A program made the translations under genes and the position numbers. A stretch of DNA of 22,500 nucleotides, taken from assembly GCA_002005505.1 (NCBI GenBank), contig MVGU01000106.1, positions 502,501 through 525,000 of the forward strand, read 5' to 3'. Of the stretch, positions 10,014 through 22,376 are shown piece after piece (the first letter of the stretch is position 1; the number at the start of each line of letters is the position of its first letter). The notes under the pieces were generated by a model. It had not been told where the DNA came from. It worked only from the letters and a program-made list of their open reading frames with translations, and made no database searches. Source of the stretch: Botryococcus braunii (lineage: Eukaryota; Chlorophyta; Trebouxiophyceae).

Positions 10014-10093
10014 ATAATGCATCGATGCATTATTATGTTTCATTCATGTACGATATCGTACATGAATGAAACCACTCCGTGTAGTGGTTTCAT
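10014..10093. repeat. Cluster of three palindromes
   Basis: 10014-10033 is a perfect 20-bp palindrome (ATAATGCATCGATGCATTAT). 10037-10072 is a perfect 36-bp palindrome centred between 10054 and 10055. 10066-10076 and 10083-10093 form an 11-bp stem (ATGAAACCACT) with a 6-nt loop that overlaps the second palindrome, so the two folds compete. Confidence 0.95.
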
Positions 10094-10109
10094 ACATACA
10101 ATATAGCCA

Positions 10110-10137
10110 ATATACATGCATGCATGCATGCGTGCAT
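10110..10137. repeat. Short CATG repeat
   Basis: ACATGCATGCATGCATGCG and a final TGCAT, just after the palindrome cluster. It resembles the CATG repeats at 8958-9060. Confidence 0.8.
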
Positions 10138-10270
10138 TTGTGCGAATTGAGGCGCATTGCGAAGGTCTCGCCAATGGACATTAAAGTATATTGGGCTGCC
10201 AAATGACCTGCCTCAGAGAGCTAGAGACCAAAGTGAGGGTGATGTTCCATACAGGAGTGGAAGCTCACAA

Positions 10271-10981
10271 TGAAAGATAAGTTGATAGCCAAGGGCCAAT
10301 GTCAACGCTAGTTGCATTCAATATGCTTGCAGAGTTTTGGTGCGTGCGAAAGGGTGAAGGGCCTCTGGATCTTCTGTTAGTAAACTATATGAAGAGTGGA
10401 TAATTCCATCATTGTGGAAAGTAGAAAAGTTTTGGAAAAGTTGGAAAGTAGACTGATATATTCACTTTACCGTCTAAAGCAGGAAACTTCTGGCCAAGTG
10501 GAGGAAGGAAAAGGAAGATTGGAGGTTGATGTACCTTCAGGGCATGGTTAGTCATATTATAGTCATAATCATAACCTATGATTCATAAGTCATAACATAG
10601 GCAGCTGTAGTCATGGTGTCATGGTAGTCATAATATAGTCATGATGTAGGCAGCTGAGGTGCGTGGTGTCACGTATCCGATTCGTGTGTGAGTGCTCACG
10701 AAGCACTGGTCCCGGGAAAGCTCCACCAATACCAATAGATCGCCTGTCGAACCGTAGCAGATGTACCGCTTCGACACAGTAATCGCGTAAAAGCCTTTAC
10801 TATCGTAGTGCTTACTAAAAGGTACGCAAAGCTTTCGGTAACTAACATCGACGGCAACCCAGGAGAGATAGCGTCGTCCTGTCAATTTCGGCGATCCATC
10901 CCAAAGGCGTGTGTCGCTAGAAAAAACTTTTCTTGCTGAAGTGAAGGATCACGACAAGATTCGAATTCGGAGAATCTCAGC
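10271..10981 (+). promoter_or_regulatory. Upstream region of aquaporin copy B
   Basis: Homologous to 859-1387. The block nearest the ATG keeps CAGGAGAGATAGCGTCGTCC, GCGATCCATCCCAAAGGCGTG and GAAGGATCACGACAAG. Copy B has extra sequence at about 10548-10655 made of TAGTCATA-like repeats and two AGGCAGCTG boxes (near 10600 and 10648). Confidence 0.5.
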
Positions 10982-14501
<3,520 letters not shown>

Positions 14502-14685
14502 GGCCTCTTCCTCTCCCTCCCACCCACCAGCTCGGCATCAAACACGCCGGGGAGGCCCGGGCGTGCCCAATGTCGTGCTGGCATTTCTGCAGGCCAAGGA
14601 AAAGAAAAGTGGATATGCACTTCCCCGGAGCCGGGCTTCCTCCGTCTGAACGGTAGCTCACTCGTGAGCACTTAGCCGTGTGTTT

Positions 14686-14819
14686 AGAGGGCATCCGCAA
14701 TTGTGCTCGCAACGAGTAATTGCGGCGCTCGCAGTGCGGAAGACGAACACCGCAAATGTGCGTACGAGCCGCAAATCAGCGTGCTGCGAATCGCGCGAGC
14801 GTGAATGCGGATGGCCTCT
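14686..14819. mobile_element. 134-bp inverted-repeat element, MITE-like, unit B only
   Basis: The ends are imperfect inverted repeats of about 25 bp. They match at AGAGG, CATCCGCA and GCTCGC, with one mismatch after AGAGG and five in the middle. It lies just after TTAGA at a point where unit A continues with different sequence. It has no coding capacity. A target-site duplication is not clear, so the superfamily is unknown. Confidence 0.55.
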
Positions 14820-14822
14820 TGG

Positions 14823-14990
14823 AAGTGGAGCATATATCCTAACCGCAACCCACATATCTCAGTAAGATAAGTATCTTTCTAAGATAATTATCTTTCTAAG
14901 ATAAGTATCTTAGTAAAGTGAGTGTCTTAGTAAGATAAGTATCTTAGCAAGATTCTTACATGTGGGTGCGCGGAGACCAGGGGCCATGTG
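14823..14990 (-). repeat. Dispersed repeat split by a 17-bp tandem array, unit B
   Basis: ATATCCTAACCGCAACCCAC (left) and CATGTGGGTGCGCGGAGACC plus AGGGGCCAT (right) match the two halves of the dispersed repeat at 7528-7610 and 17386-17470. Between them sit five 17-bp units starting at 14864, 14881, 14898, 14915 and 14932, most reading AAGATAAGTATCTT plus three bases. Confidence 0.75.
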
Positions 14991-15074
14991 GGTCTCTGAA
15001 GCAGAGCACCTCGTCTCCTTTACATCCCCCTCGTTGTGTCCTTCCCCACAGGAGAAGTGCGAGTGCCCCATGTT

Positions 15075-16060
15075 ATGCCGTACAGCCCAAAACGTGTGTG
15101 TGGTGTACATCCCGGTACGACTTAAGTAGGCACCATACGTTTTGGGGTACACTTATTTCCAAAACATGTGGCCCAAAACGTGTGGTGCATGTGGCATGTG
15201 GCTGGGGTCAGGTGCTCTCGCCCGAACCACCCTGATAGCCGGCACCATCTAACCTTGACCTGTACCCAAGCTTGGGACGTGTGCCGTCCCCAGACCCACA
15301 ATCCGGCACGAACCCCGCGCCCCGACCTGGCTGAGTTTGATGCCCTCCCGCTCATTCACAGTACGTCGGGGCTTGAATGCCGATCCCCCCCGAGGCTGAG
15401 AAATGTGCATACGTGTTGCCATGTGTGATGTACACGTTGCCGCATGCACGCGGCAAGATGGGGCGCCACGTGGTGCCTGTTGGGGTGAGGATGGACGCCC
15501 CATCGGCATTTTTAGCGCTCAGGTGCATATGCATGCAGCCAAATGGCAGAGCACGCATCCTTCATACACCTGCAGCAGAAGCCCGAATTTGCGCATAGCA
15601 AAACGTGTTGCTGGCAACGGCGCTCTTCTCATCTTAGGTCTCACTTTTATCTTTCTAAATTTAGACGTCATTCGAATTCCTTTTAAAAAGGAATACTTTA
15701 GGTCTCATTTTAAATCTCATTTTAGGGAGACAAGAAACGCTGATCGCAGTTACAGAAACAGAAAATTCGCTCATGCATCGGCTGTATGATGCACAGCCTG
15801 AAGCCATTGCTTGTGTGTAGTTGAAGCGAATGTTGGGCGAAGATCGGAAGTACTTTCCCAAATCATGGCGAACGCTCGAGGTGCCATGCGTGGACTCAGC
15901 AAGTTGAGGGTCGGACTTGAAAGCCTTCGGGAAATGTTGTTTCTGCGTTCTGGTAGAAGTTGAAGCGTTTCAAGCCTTGAGACGGACTTTTGACTCCTCA
16001 CCAATCTTTTCTTTTTGGTCAGCTTCACCTCGAAGTGAGCTCAATTGATTCAATTTTACC
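15075..16060. other. Paralogous non-coding block, unit B
   Basis: Homologue of 5575-6560. It has one copy of the GTCCCCAGACCCAC box, where unit A has two. A B-only insertion of about 85 bp (15635-15722) contains ATTCCTTTTAAAAAGGAAT, an inverted repeat, and repeated TTTAGGTCTCATTTTA. No gene is supported. Confidence 0.6.
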
Positions 16061-16099
16061 TCAATCAGCGCACCCGCGCAGAGCCATGATGTGCTGCAG

Positions 16100-16860
16100 G
16101 TACAAGCCGTACTAAAGAATCGCTGCTGGAAAGCCCTGGACGCTTGTGATGTACAATGATAGTCGCAGGATTGTGATGGGCAGGCAATTACCCCTGTTCC
16201 GAAGAGCAGGACAGTCGTGTTGTACCGTGAAAAGCCGCAAGGACCTTAGTGGGTCAGCCTGTGGCCCCTGTTTCGAAGGGGTGGGACGGGGGGGGGGGGG
16301 GGGATGCTTTCGTGATGTACCGCAAAAGTTGCAGGACTTTATTGGGCAGGCTTGTACCCCTGTTTCAAAAAGCAGTACGCTCGTGATGTACCGCAAAAGT
16401 TGCAGGACTTTATTGGGCAGGCTTGTACCCCTGTTTCAAAGAGCAGTACGCTCGTGATGTACCGCAAAAGTTGCAGGACTTTATTGGGCAGGCTTGTACC
16501 CCTGTTTCAAAAAGCAGTACGCTCATGATGTACCGCAAAAGTTGCAGGACTTTATTGGGCAGGCTCGTACCCCTGTTTCAAGAAGCAGTACGCTCGTGAT
16601 GTACCGCAAAAGTTGCAGGACTTTATTGGGCAGGCTTGTACCCCTGTTTCAAGAAGCAGTACGCTCGTGATGTACCGCAAAAGTTGCAGGACTTTATTGG
16701 GCAGGCTTGTACCCCTGTTTCAAAAAGCAGTATGCTCATGATGTGCCGCACAAGTCAAAGGACGTTGTCGGGCAGGCTCGTACCCGCTGTTGCAAGAAGC
16801 AGCACGCGCGTGACGCACCGCAAATGTCGCAGTACGCTTGTGATGTATTGCAAGTGTTGC
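16100..16860. repeat. 71-bp satellite array, unit B
   Basis: Six near-identical 71-bp units start at 16311, 16382, 16453, 16524, 16595 and 16666. Degenerate units lie on both sides (about 16140-16310 and 16737-16860). Each unit holds TGATGTACCGCAAAAGTTGC and TACCCCTGTTTCAA. 71 is not a multiple of three and the frames shift between units, so it is not protein coding. A G run lies at about 16288-16303. Confidence 0.95.
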
Positions 16861-16919
16861 AGACCGTTGCTGTATCAATTGATGTGCAGGCGGTCACCCT
16901 CAACGATTGCAGGGTTTGA

Positions 16920-17385
16920 GAGGTAGATGCTGCCCGCCACCCCAGCCCCCCGGGGGGAAGAGGCGGGGTAGGAAGGGGGGGGGGGGGGCAAGCCTTGTTT
17001 TCAAAGGGTATGAGCGCTTGCTGATGAATGCCGAGCCCTTCTTCCCATTTTTTTTTTTTTTTTTGTGGTCTGGAAGAGATTTGTATCTCGCAGCTCGGAC
17101 CCGGCTTGGGAATTCTTCAAGCCGCAGTGAGGAGTGTAAGGTGCTGGGCAAAGCCACTATTTGTCAGGTCGTGCAGTGAAGAAACTGCCAGTAGGTGAAG
17201 TAAATTTCGTAGAACCCCTATTTTAAGAGCAGCGCAGTCGAAATTTTCCAAGGAACCCCTGATCTGGATGGCCATGATTGGTCGTGGCTGGTTCCAGCAT
17301 TGTTCGCGGTACATCTCGCCGTTGGCGTGTAGAAGGCCGATCTGTGTCGGTCCGCCCCGTGACCCCCGTCCGGGCCGGAACCCTA
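16920..17385. other. Conserved block of unknown function, unit B
   Basis: Homologue of about 7020-7527. It includes the near-identical stretch 17262-17358. It also contains G and T runs at about 16976-16988 and 17048-17064. No gene is supported. Confidence 0.4.
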
Positions 17386-17470
17386 TTTAGAATAACATGT
17401 AAAGCCTATCCTCACCGCACACCGTAAATCCTGCATGTGGGTACGAGGAATCCAGGGGCCATAGACAAAA
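17386..17470 (-). repeat. Dispersed repeat, copy in unit B
   Basis: Homologue of 7528-7610. The adjoining 17440-17545 contains two partial repeats of ATCCAGGGxCCATAGACAA. Confidence 0.65.
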
Positions 17471-17549
17471 AGATGATGCTGAAAAATATTCAGGGGCATG
17501 AAAAAAGATCCAGGGACCATAGACAAGGGTGATGGTGAAGATAAGAACA

Positions 17550-17725
17550 TTGGAAGGGAATCCACCGGCCCTTTATACGTAGATGGGCCCCATGTGGGAT
17601 ACATCTTGCAGCACTCAACTTTTTTGGGCTGCCGCCCAACTGGGCGCTGCAGTGGCCAGGCAATGGCACTACAAGTACTCTTGCGCTTCAGCTGCTCCTT
17701 TTTCTGGGCACCACCCTTGTGCGGA
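17550..17725. other. Unit B-specific insertion of about 170 bp
   Basis: This has no match at the same point of unit A. It contains GGGCTGCCGCCCAACTGGGC and a TGGGCACCACCC end. A short + strand ORF crosses it but nothing supports it as a gene. Confidence 0.4.
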
Positions 17726-17726
17726 G

Positions 17727-17830
17727 TCATTGCCAGCTGAGTCTTCTTTCGCGTGATTGCACGTGATTGCCAGCTAAGTCTTCTTTCACGTGATTGGCAG
17801 TTGAGTCTTCTTTCACGTGATCGCCTTCTT
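17727..17830. repeat. 27-bp tandem repeats
   Basis: Units of the type ATTGCCAGCTAAGTCTTCTT followed by TCACGTG occur three times, plus a truncated fourth. One more unit (18713-18735) lies on the far side of the next insertion. Unit A has a single unit at about 7705-7730. Confidence 0.8.
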
Positions 17831-18712
17831 TCACCGTGATTGTGTTGTAGTTGGTGGCCCGTCATGACATGTTAAATTGATGAACAAACATTTATAATTA
17901 AGAGTGAAGCCTATGAACAAACATTTGATAATTAGCTGTGAGTCAACTCTGAAGTTAACTCCAGGTGAATTTCCTTGACTATAAGCTAGAACGTTGCAGT
18001 CCACAAGTATTATTGCATGAATTCCGAAGGTAATGAAAGACATGGCTGTGAAGAGTTTTTCAGGAAATAGTGGTCAAGAGATACATAGTTATCATCATTA
18101 GAGGTAAAGGGGTAAGTGCATTTTAGGATTAGGGTCTGTCTGCCAGTCGTTGTGACAGCCATAAGTGCTGAATAAGTATAAATACTAAAGTTATTCTGCT
18201 TTATTTGCAGATCCTGCACCTATTTCCACCTCTGTTATGGTGTTGATCATCAATTGGTGCATTTACTTGGTAAGTAATGTGTGTGCCACAGCGACATAGA
18301 GATAACATAAGTTTATCCTTTCTGTACGATACTGAAGTGTGCGGTTATGCCACAGGATGATGTACTTGTGCACATAACCATTTCTCATATTTGATATGAA
18401 CTTCGGGATCGTGCAGGTAATCGCTGGTGTGTTCGTTCATGTGTTTGTCTGCCCGATGTAAGTCATTATGGGATATTGGAGTTCTTCCTTGCGCATACAC
18501 TGTCTCGTTTGCTTGTGATCACTGTTTCTTCTTCCCTCACAGCATCATTGCGGATGCAATTGTCTCTGGAAGCACAAGATCAGTGGATCCTGCACCTATT
18601 TCCACCTCTGTTATGGTGTTGATCATCAATTGGTGCATGTACTTGGAATATGTACGTGTGTACATAACTATTTCTCATATTTGATATTAACTTCAGGATC
18701 TTGCAGATCCTA
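17831..18712 (+). pseudogene. 0.9-kb insertion with exon-like pieces of a membrane protein gene
   Basis: The insertion is absent from unit A. Three pieces look like exons: 18211-18269 (after TTATTTGCAG, before GTAAGT), 18417-18457 (after CGTGCAG, before GTAAGT) and 18543 onward (after CTTCCCTCACAG). Their phases agree (0, then 2). The joined frame is hydrophobic, with VMVLIINWC, VIAGVFVHVFVCP and IIADAIVSGSTRS. The last piece then contains a second copy of the first piece and runs to a stop at 18684. No start, no other exons and no family are recognised. It is more likely a captured gene fragment than a whole gene. Confidence 0.45.
18210..18706. repeat. Partial tandem duplication inside the insertion
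   Basis: GATCCTGCACCTATTTCCAC and the next ~40 nt occur at 18210 and 18588. CATTTCTCATATTTGATAT-like sequence ending in GATCxTGCAG occurs at about 18367-18416 and 18655-18706. The second copy lacks about 88 nt of the middle. Confidence 0.85.
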
Positions 18713-18715
18713 CAG

Positions 18716-19020
18716 ATTGCCAGCTAAGTCTTCTTCCAGATGCCATGCCCTACTGGGGCATGACACGTGCAAACTGATTCGTAACAGTTATCCTTACTAA
18801 TAAGTAAGGGTAACAGTTTTGCGATGACACCTTGCGGCCAAACAGATAGCACATGCACCAAGGCTGTTGAGGGATATCCGTCCAGGCCCATTTGCTGACG
18901 AGGATCTAACAAGTATCTAGATGCACGTGTACTGTGCGTTATCAGGGCAATGTGTGACATCGATGCACCTGCTGTGCCTACTAGGCTCTTCACACGAATA
19001 TAACGGCAAACGGTGGCCGG
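18716..19020. other. Non-coding stretch with hairpins, unit B
   Basis: Homologue of 7698-8066. The hairpin 18787-18798/18803-18814 has one mismatch and a 4-nt loop. A weaker CATGCCC/GGGCATG hairpin precedes it. No gene is seen. Confidence 0.5.
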
Positions 19021-19033
19021 CATAAATATATAG
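19021..19033 (+). promoter_or_regulatory. Candidate TATA box, unit B
   Basis: CATAAATATATAG is identical to the unit A site, within the same conserved block and at the same distance from a short ORF. Confidence 0.4.
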
Positions 19034-19061
19034 TACGGATGGAACCCCAATCTTCTCTGAA

Positions 19062-19139
19062 ATGACTCGATTCATCGCAGTAGCAGCCTTAAACGACCGC
19101 ATCGATTCAACGAGGAATTGCCAGCAGTGTTCCAAATAA
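19062..19139 (+). CDS. Short ORF of 25 codons behind a TATA-like box (hypothetical)
   Basis: Begins MTRFIAVAALNDRIDS and ends at TAA after 25 codons. It is longer than its unit A homologue because the TAG there reads CAG here. Function unknown. Confidence 0.25.
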   Translation: MTRFIAVAALNDRIDSTRNCQQCSK

Positions 19140-19440
19140 AATGTGCCACCCCGGAACGGTTGCTAGTATATACTGGCTTGAGCAGTCTGAAACTGAAAAA
19201 TGGGCTTATGGGCACGCTCGCGCTTGCAAGCAAACAGTTGTTTCCCTCGGATTCGGGGTGTGTGCGTACTTGGCCGGACAGTGTTGGGGCCCTCCCCCGC
19301 CCCCTTCAGAGAGGAGGGAGACCGAGAGCGAGAACTGGCTAGAAATTCTGGAGTTGGGACTCAGCGGGTGTCAAGCATAGATGGCAGCTAACTTAAGCTT
19401 ACGCGCTTGCTTTCCTCTTGTGCCGTGAGCGTGGAGTCTT
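19140..19440. other. Shared non-coding stretch, unit B
   Basis: Homologue of 8171-8520, without the long C run. No frame is open in both copies. Confidence 0.45.
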
Positions 19441-19451
19441 GTGCCGTGCGC

Positions 19452-19492
19452 GGAGGAGGAGGAGGAGGAGGAGGAGGAGGAGGAGGAGGAAG
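19452..19492. repeat. (GGA)n microsatellite
   Basis: About 13 GGA triplets, matching the degenerate GGA/GAA tract at 8530-8600. Confidence 0.9.
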
Positions 19493-19543
19493 AGGACATC
19501 TGTGCAGCCACTTAAAGGCTGACGAAATGGACCAGCGTTTCAG

Positions 19544-19669
19544 TTAAGCCGCATGGTGCCCAACAGAGGGATCCCAGCCGTGCAGCTTGCCCCAACGGTA
19601 CATTTCCAGCAGCTTCTCCTGTAGCTTCTTCTCGTCCCTCAACTTGCAGTACACCTGTGTACATCCCAT
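19544..19669 (-). CDS. 41-residue ORF with an MGC N-terminus (hypothetical), unit B
   Basis: Homologue of 8647-8772, ending in TAA. In this copy the frame is open further upstream on the - strand (to 20041), but that extension crosses the 21-bp repeat and is not shared. The MGC start is therefore preferred. Confidence 0.35.
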   Translation of the reverse strand: MGCTQVYCKLRDEKKLQEKLLEMYRWGKLHGWDPSVGHHAA

Positions 19670-19837
19670 GCGGATGTAGGAGCTGCCTACTATGCTTGCC
19701 CTCCCAAAACCCTCAAAGCCACCCAAACAAAAAAGCAAAACACACGAAACATTGAGAGAAAAACCACAAACCCCTGGTTGGGTGGGGGGGGGGTGACCCA
19801 AACGGAAAGCCAAACATGCAGACAGACGAACCCGCCC

Positions 19838-19965
19838 ATGCATGCATGCACGCGTACAATGCATGCATGCACGCGTACAGTGCATGCATGCACGCATACA
19901 ATGCATGCATGCACGCATACAATGCCTGCATGCACGCATACAATGCATGCATGCACGCACACATG
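19838..19965. repeat. 21-bp tandem repeat (six units), unit B
   Basis: Units of the type AATGCATGCATGCACGCATAC. The unit A counterpart (8958-9060) uses different CATG words, so the repeat has turned over since duplication. ORFs in several frames are artefacts of the 21-bp period. Confidence 0.92.
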
Positions 19966-20305
19966 CATTGGGAATGCGTACACATATCACTGTCTTCCTG
20001 ATTACAAGACTTGGGCCCGATGTACAACGTTCACTAGGCATCAGTAACTACTTCGAACAGGCTGTGTGTACGCAACTTGCGTATGAGAGAACATGCATGC
20101 AAGCATTATGAGCAAGGAATCTCCCCGAAAACATGGAATCACACACACGATCACAGGATCATCGTGGACACTTGAGAGCATCATGAGATAAACAATTATT
20201 AATGATTACTGATAGCTGTTCCCCACCCAAGGGGGACAGCTATCCCTCCAATAATGAATTTTGACTTGGTTGCACAGCTGAGGCTTACAACTTGTGCAAG
20301 CGTGG

Positions 20306-20460
20306 AGTAAGCAAAAAACTCCACTGAACTGCAGACACCACGTAACACTGACAATGTATGAAGCACAAGCATTCAACACAGCTCAGAGACGAGTTTTTGC
20401 AGGCACGTAAATGAAGAGATAGGGGCAGAATTCACATTCGGTGTCATGGATAAACTCTCG
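20306..20460. other. Junction region after unit B
   Basis: Similarity between the units ends near 20305, at ACTTGTG. The next ~150 nt are unique and show no gene. Confidence 0.4.
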
Positions 20461-20466
20461 CGTGTG

Positions 20467-20580
20467 CGTACTCTCCCTCTCTCCCTCTCTCCCTCCCTCC
20501 CTCCCTCCCACTCTCTCCCTCCCTCCCTCCCTCCCCCTCTCTCCCTCTCTCCCTCCCTCCCCCTCCCTCCCTCCCTCCCC

Positions 20581-20673
<93 letters not shown>

Positions 20674-20678
20674 CCCCC

Positions 20679-20762
<84 letters not shown>
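20467..20762. repeat. CCCTCC, CT and CA microsatellites
   Basis: CCCTCC/CTCT repeats, then about 90 nt of (CT)n, a C run near 20671-20679, then (CA)n up to 20762. It lies between unit B and the PAN2-like gene. Confidence 0.93.
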
Positions 20763-20764
<2 letters not shown>

Positions 20765-20833
20765 CCCCACACACAGAAATAGAGAGATGGGGGGTGGGGG
20801 GGGGGTGGGGAGAACACACACAGAGCGAGAGGG

Positions 20834-22376
20834 CTAGGTCTGGACAGGGCGGGAGGGAGGACGTGGCACCTCATAGAGGCGGAGGGCGGTAATGGCGTCC
20901 TCGATAGCGTCATGAGTGCCTCTCTGGATCTGGATGCCCAGCAGCTGGTGCGCCAGGAAGCGGAGGCTCAGCTTCCTCTGCCTTTTGAAATGGAACAGCT
21001 CGACCGTGTCAATCACCTGTGCGCCCCCCCCACATGATCATAATGCAGAGGGAGTTTCAAATACCAGGTGTACGGCTAGGATAGGCTGCACTCTATATCT
21101 TAAAACACCAGGGAAGCGAGCGGCGGGGCAGAGTGTGAGTGTGGCCCAAAGAGGGGCGAGGGGGGTGGCTGGGTTCCTGTCGCTGGGGACGGGGACCCCC
21201 ATCCCTGGGGACACCCGGGGGGTAAGCTAGAGAAACTAGCCGACTAGAACCCATCCCTGGGTACACTTGGGGGGTAAACTAGTGAAACTAGCCGACTAGA
21301 ACCCATCCCTGGGTACACTTGGGGGGTAAACTAGTGAAACTAGCCGACTAGAACCCATCCCTGGGGACACCCGGGGGGTAAACTAGTGAAACCAGCCGAC
21401 TAGCTAATCGGCTAGTTTCTATAGAACCTCATTAGTTTCTATCGAACCTCATTAGTTTCTACAGAACCTCATTAGTTTCTACAGAACCTCATTAGTTTCT
21501 ATAGTTTACATAGAACCTCATTAGTTTCTATAGTTTACATAGAACCTCATTAGTTTCTATAGTTTCTATAGAACCTCATTAGTTTCTATAGTTTCTATAG
21601 AACCTCATTAGTTTCTATAGTTTCTATAGAACCTCATTAGTTTCTATAGTTTCTATAGAACCTCATTAGCTTCTATAGAACCTCATTAGATGTGGTTCTC
21701 TGCTACGAATGAGTCCCCCACATAGTAGGGTTTGCAACCCCTCCAGCAGTTGTTCGCGTAGGTGTCGTCAGGCCTTTCCCACCTGCTTAATTCCCTTTTT
21801 ATTGTTATTGGGATGGGGGGGGGGGCGTGTGGGAGAGAGCAGGAAGGCAGGGGACAGGAGGAAAGGGTGAGGGGGAGGGGTTGGTCTTCCCTCCCCTCAG
21901 CACTTCGTGGCATCTACCCATTTTCATTCCTGCTCTTGTGGCTACGACTCCCACCTTTGCACTTAATGATATTTACTCACTTTCATCGCTGCTCTTGTGG
22001 CACCAACTCAAACATGCTGCAGATGCCCTTGCTGAGGGGAGGGGAGAAGAGAGGGGGCACTAGAGATGAAGCCCAGGTGGGAGCCAGGCGAGGGGGGACC
22101 CTTAGACGAGGAAACTAAAAAATCCAGGGGGAAGGGGAACCTAGGGCACGGAAGATTCCGGGGGGAAGGGGAACCTAGGACACGGAAGATTCCGGAGGGA
22201 GAGGGGGACCTGAGCGGGCGGAACGTAGATGTTGACCATGCGGAAGTCCTGCTTGAGGCCGTGCCCCACCAGGACGCAGCCCAGATCCACCAGGGCTCGC
22301 AGCTTCATGTATGCAGCCTTATGAGTTGTCAGCGGGTGCTCGGAAAGGCCGGGATCCAGATCCCCTGCCTTAAGCC
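20834..22376 (-). CDS. PAN2: PAN2-like deadenylase, 3' part, two exons
   Basis: Catalytic subunit of the Pan2-Pan3 poly(A) nuclease, which shortens mRNA tails in the cytoplasm. Exon 22376-22210 encodes LKAGDLDPGLSEHPL ... MKLRALVDLG ... VGHGLKQDFRMVNIYVPPAQ. Exon 21016-20870 encodes VIDTVELFHFKRQRKLSLRF ... THDAIEDAITALRLYE. These match the RNase D/DEDD exonuclease domain of PAN2: the Asp of GLKQDF fits the third acidic position, and His and Asp of THDAIEDA fit the last. The intron is 21017-22209, phase 0. The gene may end by read-through at a stop at 20834, or the GTGCC at 20869 may be a donor to an exon I cannot find. The acceptor at 22377 lacks a clear pyrimidine tract. The 5' part lies beyond the window. 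Confidence 0.9.
21056..21100 (+). repeat. Dispersed repeat, partial copy
   Basis: GTGTACGGCTAGGATAGGCT matches the core of the repeat at 757-852. It lies in the PAN2-like intron, outside the duplication. Confidence 0.5.
21200..21407. repeat. 52-bp minisatellite (four units), PAN2-like intron
   Basis: Units start at 21200, 21252, 21304 and 21356 and read CATCCCTGGG ... GGGGGGTAAACTAG ... AACTAGCCGACTAGAACC. The array ends in an inverted pair, AGCCGA and TCGGCT. Confidence 0.95.
21408..21690. repeat. Two-length tandem array (20 and 29 bp), PAN2-like intron
   Basis: GAACCTCATTAGTTTCTA occurs with spacings of 20, 20, 20, then 29 six times, then 20. The 29-bp form adds AGTTTACAT or AGTTTCTAT. 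Confidence 0.95.
21900..22020. repeat. Imperfect ~59-bp tandem duplication
   Basis: GCACTT ... TTTCATTCCTGCTCTTGTGG is followed by GCACTT ... TTTCATCGCTGCTCTTGTGG. It lies in the PAN2-like intron. Confidence 0.75.
22103..22200. repeat. ~36-bp tandem repeat next to the PAN2-like exon
   Basis: Units contain GGGGGAAGGGGAACCTAGG and CACGGAAGATTCCGG, in two full copies and one partial. It adjoins the donor of the upstream exon. Confidence 0.85.

Noticed and set aside
16311..16736. Possible CRISPR array
   Set aside because: The six 71-bp units are head to tail and near identical throughout, with no unique spacers, in a eukaryotic context. It is a satellite.
16636..16926. 96-codon ORF in the satellite
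   Set aside because: The 71-bp period shifts frame every unit, and unit A has no equivalent.
19544..20041. 165-codon - strand ORF joining the MGC ORF to the 21-bp repeat
   Set aside because: The upstream part is repeat translation and is stopped in unit A. Only the final 41 codons are kept in both units.
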